The position numbers and the translations under genes were made by a program. From Lonsdalea quercina subsp. quercina (GTDB taxonomy: Bacteria; Pseudomonadota; Gammaproteobacteria; Enterobacterales; Enterobacteriaceae), in the NCBI RefSeq assembly GCF_000688655.1, contig NZ_JIBO01000020.1, forward strand, positions 1,982-7,802: 5,821 nucleotides of DNA, given 5' to 3'. Under the pieces are notes generated by a model. That model was not told where the DNA came from and ran no database searches. It saw only the letters and a list, made by a program, of their open reading frames with translations. How positions within the stretch are numbered: position 1 is the first letter of the stretch; each line of letters starts with the position of its first letter. Of this stretch, positions 1 through 5,821 are shown piece by piece.

Positions 1-1150
<1,150 letters not shown>

Positions 1151-1173
1151 ATTCCTAGGGCGTTCAAAGTAGT

Positions 1174-1215
1174 AAAAAACCCAAACGGGTTGGCCTTTGA
1201 GGCGCCCGCTGGGTT
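1174..1215 (-). terminator. Terminator-like hairpin between rpsG and fusA (possible attenuator)
   Basis: On the minus strand AACCCA-GCGGG (1215-1205) pairs with CCCGT-T-TGGGTT (1190-1178). This gives 11 base pairs, one of them G-U, interrupted by one bulged T. A smaller GCC/GGC stem can form inside the loop. The arm runs directly into six T residues (1179-1174). This is the architecture of a Rho-independent terminator, but it sits inside the str operon, upstream of the essential fusA, so full termination there is unlikely. Partial attenuation, an mRNA processing or stability element, or a relic of a longer rpsG reading frame are alternatives. E. coli K-12 S7 is extended through the equivalent sequence. 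Confidence 0.5.
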
Positions 1216-1234
1216 ATTAACATCTACGCCGGTA

Positions 1235-2176
<942 letters not shown>

Positions 2177-2257
2177 TCAAAAAGCTCCTGGGTTTTGCTT
2201 CGTAAACACGTAATAAATCGTCTCGTACTCGCACAAGGCAAAGTATAAGGACGCAGA

Positions 2258-2286
2258 ATTTTAGGGCTGCCCGGATGAGGAGTCAA
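2258..2286 (-). promoter_or_regulatory. str operon promoter (sigma-70)
   Basis: Minus-strand TTGACT (2286-2281) and TAAAAT (2263-2258) are separated by exactly 17 bp. The layout and sequence match the well-known E. coli P-str. The predicted start near 2251 leaves a leader of about 75 nt before rpsL. The -35 box begins 19 bp after the tusB stop and no intrinsic terminator separates them, so readthrough from the tus genes is possible. Confidence 0.88.
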
Positions 2287-2305
2287 GAAATATACAAAAA
2301 TACCG

Positions 2306-2593
2306 CTACCAGGCCATCTGTCCGGAATGCTGGGCCGTGAGTTTCACAAATTCATTATAGCCAACCAGCGCCACATTGCTCGAAATTTGAGCAGTCATTC
2401 CCCGCGCTGCGACATCTTCTTTTAGGGCATAAACGGGCACGCCCACTGCCAGTATCGGCACCAGCATCGCAGCACCAGCCTGCGCCGCCGTCACCCCATC
2501 CTGAAATAGAAGAATGGCATCTTCGCTTCCGACGTTGCGCAACATGGCATCTATATCGATCTGGTAGGGAGAGCGAGAAAGCGTATGCAGCAT
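2306..2593 (-). CDS. tusB: tRNA 2-thiolation sulfur relay subunit TusB (DsrH family)
   Basis: TusB is a subunit of the cytosolic TusBCD heterohexamer. That complex passes sulfur from TusA to TusE and then MnmA for 2-thiouridine formation at the wobble base of tRNAs for Lys, Glu and Gln. The frame has 95 residues, equal to E. coli TusB, opening MLHTLSRSP and closing SGQMAW. The shared signatures LLFQDGVTAA (28-37), VYALKEDVAARG (54-65) and a QIS segment (69-71) are visible. There is no cysteine, as expected for the non-catalytic DsrH-like subunit. The ATG lies 10 bp after the tusC stop with only a weak Shine-Dalgarno, so translational coupling is likely. It is the last gene of the yheO-tusDCB cluster, and its stop lies just before P-str. 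Confidence 0.95.
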   Translation of the reverse strand: MLHTLSRSPYQIDIDAMLRNVGSEDAILLFQDGVTAAQAGAAMLVPILAVGVPVYALKEDVAARGMTAQISSNVALVGYNEFVKLTAQHSGQMAW

Positions 2594-2603
2594 AAATGTC
2601 TCA

Positions 2604-2963
2604 CTAAAAGGTAAGGACGGTATCGTAGGTTTTCAATGTCTGGGACAGTAATTCCGAAGGCTGTATTTCGACCGGTAGAACCCACTGGGTGTCTTTTGAA
2701 ATGCCACGCTGCTGCAATGACCGCTCGCAAACATAACATTGGTCGATATCGTATAGTGGCAGGACGCCAAAAGTCGCGATGTAGTCGCGCATGAGAATAA
2801 CGTCCGGCTGTTGCCCTGGCAGAAGCTGAAAAACGCCGTCCGAGAGGAAAAACACGCCAATATCTTCCGTCAATGCCGACATCGCCAAAAGCGCATCCAG
2901 CCCTTCTCTACCAGAAGCGCTGCCGTGTGGGGAATGGGTAAATACAAAAGCGACACGTTTCAT
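2604..2963 (-). CDS. tusC: tRNA 2-thiolation sulfur relay subunit TusC (DsrF family)
   Basis: TusC is the DsrF-like subunit of the TusBCD complex and pairs with TusB and TusD in the (BCD)2 hexamer. The frame has 119 residues, the same as E. coli TusC. It opens [14 protein letters not shown] with [15 protein letters not shown] (17-31), a typical DsrE/F Rossmann-like start. It continues with [15 protein letters not shown] (37-51), RDYIATF (59-65) and [10 protein letters not shown] (70-79). Cys76 and Cys79 are in the family's usual region; the sulfur-carrying cysteine of the complex is in TusD. It starts 14 bp after tusD and ends 10 bp before tusB, indicating a single transcript. The Shine-Dalgarno is poor (GCGGACT). 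Confidence 0.95.
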   Translation of the reverse strand: MKRVAFVFTHSPHGSASGREGLDALLAMSALTEDIGVFFLSDGVFQLLPGQQPDVILMRDYIATFGVLPLYDIDQCYVCERSLQQRGISKDTQWVLPVEIQPSELLSQTLKTYDTVLTF

Positions 2964-2977
2964 AGTATGAGTCCGCG

Positions 2978-3367
2978 TTAAAATTGCACGACCCTGTCGC
3001 AGGTCAGTACGGATTGAGCCAGTTCGCCCAAACCGCTCAAACTGAACCCGGGCTGCAGGTTCGCGCCGTCCAGTTTTAGCTGAGCCGCCTGTTCGCTATC
3101 GGTGACGCCGCGGCGTAGCGCAGCCGCGACGCAGACATTCAACGCGACCTGATGCTCCTCATGCAAATGTTGCCAGGCCCGCACGATATCGAATTCGTCG
3201 TTGGCCGGGGAGGTCAACTGGTTCGCATTGAGTACGCCTTCCCGATAAAAAAATACGCTTTGAAGGCGATAACCTGCAGCCAGCAGCGTCTGCGCAAACT
3301 GGAGTGCGCTGCTGGACTGCTGGGTTCCATATGCCGGTCCGGTGACCAGCAGACAGTATTCCAACAT
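2978..3367 (-). CDS. tusD: Sulfurtransferase subunit TusD (DsrE family)
   Basis: TusD is the catalytic subunit of TusBCD and accepts the persulfide sulfur from TusA before delivery to TusE. The frame has 129 residues, one more than E. coli. Conserved blocks are [20 protein letters not shown] (7-26), [20 protein letters not shown] (38-57), a [12 protein letters not shown] segment (77-88) and the C-terminal LTCDRVVQF. Cys79 in [11 protein letters not shown] is the counterpart of E. coli Cys78, the persulfide-bearing residue. The start codon overlaps the yheO stop by one base (TAATG), which fixes the start and implies coupled translation. The first five residues (MLEYC) differ from the E. coli MRF start but align in phase with the first beta strand. 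Confidence 0.96.
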   Translation of the reverse strand: MLEYCLLVTGPAYGTQQSSSALQFAQTLLAAGYRLQSVFFYREGVLNANQLTSPANDEFDIVRAWQHLHEEHQVALNVCVAAALRRGVTDSEQAAQLKLDGANLQPGFSLSGLGELAQSVLTCDRVVQF

Positions 3368-4089
3368 TAACGATCGTGCCCGCAGAGGTCGCCGTTTTTG
3401 AACTGGCGAATATAGAGATACACGGTGTGCTTGGAGATATTCAACCGATCGGCGACCTGGTTGATGGCGTCCTTAATATCGAAAATCCCTTTCTCATACA
3501 GGTTAAGCACAATCTGCCGGTTCTTGGCGTTATTGGACACATTGCGATCGCTGTTCACCTCTTCGATGGTGAACTCCAGCGTTTGCGTGACCAAATCTTC
3601 CACTGAAGACGCAAAGTTAACGGAAGATGCCACCGCTTTAATCTCAGGCGGCATAAATGTTTGCATGATTTGCGAGAACGGCACGTCCAGATTCATGTTC
3701 ATACACAGCAGACCAATCACTCGCTGCTCACGGTTACGAATAGCGATGATGATTGACTTCATCAGCATACCGCTTTTGGCGCGCGTGAAATACACCTGCG
3801 ACACGCTGCTGTCTTCACCGGCCATATCATGCACCATCCGTAGCGCCATATCGGTGATAGGCGAACCGATTTTACGCCCGGTATGCTCGCCGTTCGCGAT
3901 ACGTACCGCGGAACATTTTAAATTTTCCAGCGAATGCAGCACGACTTCGCAGTGTTCACCGATTAGCATCGCTAAACCATCAACGACGGCTTCATACGAC
4001 TTCAGGATTTCGTAATCCGTTTGGGAAAACGGACGTTCATCCAGCAAATCAAGCTCATTCGACTCTGCTGAAAGAAGCGAACTAGACAT
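3367..4089 (-). CDS. yheO: YheO-family transcriptional regulator (PAS-like domain plus HTH)
   Basis: This is a predicted DNA-binding regulator of the YheO/DauR family. The N-terminal PAS-like sensory domain runs over roughly residues 20-140, with [20 protein letters not shown] (31-50), [18 protein letters not shown] (63-80) and a segment ending LLCMNMNLD (127-135). The C-terminal helix-turn-helix is at about 190-231, with [20 protein letters not shown] (191-210) and [20 protein letters not shown] (211-230). I choose ATG 4089 (240 residues, the E. coli length) over ATG 4113. AAGGTGG at 4098-4104 sits 8 bases upstream, and the extra eight residues do not resemble family starts. The stop overlaps the tusD start by one base, so it is probably cotranscribed with tusDCB. 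Its ligand is not evident; control of the tus genes is an inference from position. Confidence 0.92.
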   Translation of the reverse strand: MSSSLLSAESNELDLLDERPFSQTDYEILKSYEAVVDGLAMLIGEHCEVVLHSLENLKCSAVRIANGEHTGRKIGSPITDMALRMVHDMAGEDSSVSQVYFTRAKSGMLMKSIIIAIRNREQRVIGLLCMNMNLDVPFSQIMQTFMPPEIKAVASSVNFASSVEDLVTQTLEFTIEEVNSDRNVSNNAKNRQIVLNLYEKGIFDIKDAINQVADRLNISKHTVYLYIRQFKNGDLCGHDR

Positions 4090-4120
4090 GGCAAACACCA
4101 CCTTCAATGTCATTCAATTG

Positions 4121-4150
4121 ATCGTATTGACAGGAGGGATAGTCTAACAA
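4121..4150 (-). promoter_or_regulatory. Candidate sigma-70 promoter for yheO-tusDCB
   Basis: Minus-strand TTGTTA (4150-4145) and TACGAT (4126-4121) are spaced by 18 bp. The predicted start near 4114 would give a short leader of about 25 nt and agrees with translation from ATG 4089 rather than 4113. The boxes match the consensus only at 4 of 6 positions each, so this is tentative. Confidence 0.35.
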
Positions 4151-4271
4151 AACTCCTCTCTCTCGTCCCTGAAATTCGCGGCGTCATATCGAAAGGCTGA
4201 TGCGATGAGACCTCCATGATGCCTGCATTCATCAGCATTTTTTCGCCCCAAAAAGGAACGGGAGGATCAGC

Positions 4272-4355
4272 TTGGGATTGGCTGCCGCGCTGGAGCAGTA
4301 TAACGTCTGCGAAGGTTTTTGCCGCCTTTATCACACGGAGGAGAAAGATCGTTGA
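4272..4355 (+). CDS. Possible 27-residue small protein or gene remnant (tentative)
   Basis: A TTG codon at 4272 lies 6 bases after a near-ideal GGAGG Shine-Dalgarno (4261-4265). It opens a frame ending in TGA at 4353-4355. The peptide would be MGLAAALEQYNVCEGF followed by CRLYHTEEKDR, with a Cys-X3-Cys pair and a charged tail. The same frame is open upstream to a TGA at 4206 but has no ATG, so it could also be the decayed tail of a longer gene. I do not recognise the family. No convincing plus-strand promoter is visible, and frames this short arise easily by chance. The Shine-Dalgarno match is the main reason to list it. Confidence 0.15.
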   Translation: MGLAAALEQYNVCEGFCRLYHTEEKDR

Positions 4356-4443
4356 GGTACGACACGGTGCCCCAATCCGATGACGGAAGATAAAACACGA
4401 TAGTGCGGACTATTCCGGTACCTGATATCACCATGTACGCGGG

Positions 4444-4496
4444 CGATAGTTTGCTTCTGCTTATTGAAATTCGCTATCAGCGACAAACGCTTATCG
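4444..4496. repeat. Imperfect inverted repeat with 10-bp arms
   Basis: CGATAGTTTG (4444-4453) is complementary to CAAAC-TATCG (4484-4496) with a 3-base GCT bulge. The loop is 30 bases and contains a second GATAG complement, CTATC. No T-run follows on either strand, so it is not an intrinsic terminator. It could be an RNA fold or an operator-like symmetry, or chance. Confidence 0.3.
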
Positions 4497-4576
4497 TCAT
4501 GTCTACGTCATGAACTCGCGAGGTGGGATTTAAAGGCACCCAAGCCTTAGCACCTAAAGGCGCTATGTTCACACAC

Positions 4577-4603
4577 AAAAAAACCGCAGGATGACCTGCG
4601 GTT
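4577..4603 (-). terminator. Intrinsic terminator of fkpA
   Basis: A perfect 9-bp stem, AACCGCAGG/CCTGCGGTT with a 4-base loop, begins 20 bases after the fkpA stop. On the minus strand it is followed by a T-run (seven A residues at 4577-4583 on the plus strand, two of them in the stem). This should isolate fkpA from yheO. On the plus strand the hairpin is followed by CTTCG rather than a T-run, so it is unidirectional. Confidence 0.93.
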
Positions 4604-4623
4604 CTTCGTGGCAAAGCGCTGTA

Positions 4624-5460
4624 TTACTTAGCGCTTGGCTGAGCGGCTTTCTCGTCGGCTGGTTTTTCAGCTTTTGCAGCATCAGCCGCTTTCGCTTCCG
4701 CTTCAGATTTAATATCCAGCAGCTCTACGTCGAACACCAACGTCGAGTTAGCAGGAATGCCCGGTACGCCCGTTTCACCGTAAGCCAGGGCCGGCGGGAT
4801 GACCATTTTAATCTTGCCGCCTTTCTTCACGTGTTTCAGACCTTCGGTCCAACCCGGAATGACGCCGTCCAGACGGAAAGAAAGAGGTTCACCGCGTTTG
4901 TAGGAGTTATCAAACTCAGTGCCATCAACCAACGTACCTTTGTAGTTCACCACCACGGTATCGCTGTCTTTCGGCACGGCACCAGTCCCTTCCTTGCCTA
5001 CCTGGTAAAGCAGGCCGGAGTTGGTTTTCTTCACGCCTTTTTCTTTGGCGAAGGTATCGCGGTACTTGGTGCCTTTATCCGCGTTCTCTTTCGCATCCTG
5101 CTTCATTTTGGTTTTGGCCGCTTCTTTCACTCGACCTTCAAATGACTGCAGCGTTTTTTCGATTTCTTCATCAGACAGTTTGCTCTTGTCCGCAAACGCG
5201 TCCTGCACGCCTTGGATCAGCTGTTCTTTATCCAGCTTGATGCCCAGTTTTTCTTGCTCTTTCAGAGAATTATCCATGTAACGCCCCAGAGAGGCGCCCA
5301 ACGCGTATGCCGCAGCCTGTTCATCATTGTTGAATTTTGCTGTTGTCGTACTTGTCGAGCTGCTATCGGACGCTTTTGCTGTCTCCGCGGCCATTGCTCC
5401 GGTATTCAAAGCCAGTGTCATTGTGGTCGCTAGCAGCGTTACTTTAAACAGTGATTTCAT
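4624..5460 (-). CDS. fkpA: Periplasmic FKBP-type peptidyl-prolyl isomerase and chaperone FkpA
   Basis: FkpA catalyses proline cis-trans isomerisation and acts as a chaperone for envelope proteins in the periplasm. The 278-residue frame from ATG 5460 has a Sec signal peptide: MKSLF start, hydrophobic core 7-18, predicted cleavage after AMA at 22-24. An acidic Ser/Thr-rich stretch follows (about 31-41). The helical dimerisation domain (about 44-140) contains YALGASLGRYMDNSLKEQEK (52-71). The FKBP domain (about 150-250) contains VNYKGTLVDGTEFDNS (171-186), GVIPGWTEGL (199-208), IPPALAYGETG (221-231) and STLVFDVELLDI (239-250). The tail (251-278) is Ala/Lys/Glu rich. ATG 5460 is preferred over 5475 because GGAGAG lies at 5465-5470 and the protein then starts as family members do. 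It is 8 residues longer than E. coli FkpA. It is a single-gene unit with its own terminator. Confidence 0.97.
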   Translation of the reverse strand: MKSLFKVTLLATTMTLALNTGAMAAETAKASDSSSTSTTTAKFNNDEQAAAYALGASLGRYMDNSLKEQEKLGIKLDKEQLIQGVQDAFADKSKLSDEEIEKTLQSFEGRVKEAAKTKMKQDAKENADKGTKYRDTFAKEKGVKKTNSGLLYQVGKEGTGAVPKDSDTVVVNYKGTLVDGTEFDNSYKRGEPLSFRLDGVIPGWTEGLKHVKKGGKIKMVIPPALAYGETGVPGIPANSTLVFDVELLDIKSEAEAKAADAAKAEKPADEKAAQPSAK

Positions 5461-5475
5461 CCATCTCTCCAGCAT

Positions 5476-5496
5476 CCGAGACCCCGTAGGTCCCGG
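5476..5496 (-). promoter_or_regulatory. GC-rich hairpin in the fkpA leader next to the Shine-Dalgarno
   Basis: Minus-strand CCGGGACC (5496-5489) pairs with GGTCTCGG (5483-5476) around a TACGG loop. All eight positions pair, one as G-U. The hairpin ends five bases before the GGAGAG Shine-Dalgarno at 5470-5465. No T-run follows, so it is not a terminator. A role in mRNA stability or in tuning initiation is possible but inferred. Confidence 0.45.
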
Positions 5497-5584
5497 TAAT
5501 CATTTAAAAAGTCGAAACTACTATAGCTGTGTGTACGGAGACATTACAACGAACACACCCCTATCTTCGATAAAATTCCCTTAT

Positions 5585-5599
5585 GGCGCTCATTGCGCC
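5585..5599. repeat. Short inverted repeat in the fkpA-slyX divergent region
   Basis: GGCGC-TCATT-GCGCC is a perfect 5-bp stem with a 5-base loop. It overlaps the predicted fkpA transcription start, so it would form at the very 5' end of the fkpA mRNA or act as a DNA symmetry site. The function is unknown. Confidence 0.3.
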
Positions 5600-5603
5600 C
5601 TAC

Positions 5604-5632
5604 TCCGACCATTTTTACTACCAGAAGTTTCC
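5604..5632 (-). promoter_or_regulatory. Candidate sigma-E promoter of fkpA
   Basis: Minus-strand GGAAACTT (5632-5625) resembles the sigma-E -35 element GGAACTT. After exactly 16 bp comes TCGGA (5608-5604), close to the -10 consensus TCTGA. E. coli fkpA is a known member of the sigma-E envelope stress regulon, which makes this match credible. The predicted start near 5598 leaves a leader of about 138 nt, longer than usual. Confidence 0.6.
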
Positions 5633-5663
5633 GCTTTCTGACAAACTCTACCGCTGACCGTCT

Positions 5664-5670
5664 GGGAGGA
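5664..5670 (+). promoter_or_regulatory. slyX ribosome binding site
   Basis: GGGAGGA lies 6 bases upstream of the ATG at 5677, a strong Shine-Dalgarno that fixes the slyX start. I see no clear plus-strand sigma-70 promoter in the 5497-5663 interval. Confidence 0.8.
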
Positions 5671-5676
5671 AGTCAC

Positions 5677-5821
5677 ATGTCGCAGCAATTACTCGAACAG
5701 CGCCTTGAACTACTGGAAAGCCGCATCGCGTTTCAGGAGATAACGATTGAGGAGTTGAACCAAACCGTGGTCCAGCATGAACTGGAGATGGCCAGAGTGC
5801 GTGAACAACTGCACTTGCTGG
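5677..5821 (+). CDS. slyX: SlyX family protein, N-terminal 48 codons (3' end cut by window edge)
   Basis: SlyX is a small cytosolic protein of unknown function, about 72 residues long, encoded next to slyD in enterobacteria. The 48 visible codons read [20 protein letters not shown] and continue [20 protein letters not shown]. The [15 protein letters not shown] core (residues 14-28) is the family hallmark. The heptad pattern of Leu, Ile and Val with many Glu, Arg and Gln residues predicts a coiled coil over nearly the whole visible part. It diverges from fkpA across a 216-bp region, the same arrangement as in E. coli. The usual acidic and Pro-rich C-terminus lies beyond the window. The identification is secure from the core motif and context; no function can be inferred from the sequence. 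Confidence 0.93.
   Translation, partial: MSQQLLEQRLELLESRIAFQEITIEELNQTVVQHELEMARVREQLHLL

Larger units (their letters stand above)
4090..4576. other. Gene-poor interval between fkpA and yheO
   Basis: These 487 bp hold no recognisable gene. Present are the candidate yheO promoter, a 7-bp inverted repeat GCTGATG/CATCAGC (4196-4202 and 4230-4236), a good -10-like TATACT (minus, 4302-4297) without a matching -35, and a 5-bp palindrome ATAGT-GCGG-ACTAT (4400-4413). There is also a larger imperfect inverted repeat (4444-4496) and a heptamer direct repeat CGTCATG (4495-4501, 4506-4512). A 74-codon GTG-start frame on the minus strand and very short plus-strand frames exist but have weak support. 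The interval looks longer than in E. coli as I remember it. Confidence 0.6.

Noticed and set aside
2264..2281. GCCCGGATGAGG resembling part of a REP element
   Set aside because: It lies in the spacer of the str promoter and has no palindromic partner arm.
3425..4015. A 196-codon plus-strand frame antisense to yheO
   Set aside because: It is a mirror of yheO codon usage with no start context and no homology that I can see.
4090..4113. Use of ATG 4113 as the yheO start
   Set aside because: It has no Shine-Dalgarno, lies at or before the first bases of the predicted transcript, and adds eight residues absent from E. coli YheO. ATG 4089 has AAGGTGG and gives the family length.
4110..4334. A 74-codon GTG-start frame upstream of yheO whose stop overlaps ATG 4113
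   Set aside because: There is no Shine-Dalgarno (the preceding sequence is CT-rich), no recognisable family, and the overlapping ATG is not the likely yheO start. Its openness may simply mirror the plus-strand frame.
4528..4562. Overlapping AAGGC/GCCTT and CCTTAG/CTAAAGG pairings downstream of fkpA
   Set aside because: The stems are short, mutually exclusive and without a T-run; a real terminator already precedes them.
4591..5145. A 184-codon plus-strand frame antisense to fkpA
   Set aside because: It begins inside the fkpA terminator hairpin and runs opposite the Lys/Ala-rich fkpA frame, giving a Phe-rich artefact.
5461..5475. Use of ATG 5475 as the fkpA start
   Set aside because: It would add MLERW before the signal peptide and overlap the Shine-Dalgarno that serves ATG 5460.

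Overview
The window is ordinary chromosomal core sequence from an enterobacterium (order Enterobacterales). It holds the block fkpA - yheO - tusD - tusC - tusB - rpsL - rpsG - fusA, all on the minus strand. At the far right edge slyX starts on the plus strand. Gene order, the 156-residue S7, the 124-residue S12 and the conserved rpsL-rpsG spacer fit the order. Several proteins differ clearly from the E. coli K-12 versions as I remember them: the FkpA signal peptide and tail, Leu14 in S12, and several EF-G residues. The source is therefore probably not Escherichia or Salmonella; I cannot name genus or family from the sequence alone.

Layout from the right edge. slyX (5677 to the edge, plus) and fkpA (5460-4624, minus) diverge from a 216-bp region. 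That region has a sigma-E-like promoter for fkpA and a GC-rich hairpin just before the fkpA ribosome binding site. fkpA ends in a strong intrinsic terminator (4577-4603). About 490 bp of mostly gene-free DNA follows (4090-4576), with inverted and direct repeats, one possible very short plus-strand frame and a weak candidate yheO promoter. Next comes the compact cluster yheO-tusD-tusC-tusB (4089-2306), with junctions of -1, 14 and 10 bp: a transcriptional regulator joined to the TusBCD sulfur relay that thiolates tRNA wobble uridine. Nineteen bases after the tusB stop lies the str operon promoter (TTGACT-17-TAAAAT). It is followed by rpsL (S12), the 96-bp S7-responsive spacer, rpsG (S7), a 95-bp spacer with a terminator-like hairpin, and the first 379 codons of fusA (EF-G), cut by the left edge.

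The common theme is translation and protein quality control: ribosomal proteins and EF-G, a tRNA modification relay, and a periplasmic foldase. I found no mobile element, CRISPR array, tRNA or rRNA gene, and no convincing new system. The parts worth a second look are non-coding: an SD-sequestering stem between rpsL and rpsG, the terminator-like hairpin inside the str operon, the fkpA leader hairpin, and the unusually roomy yheO-fkpA interval.
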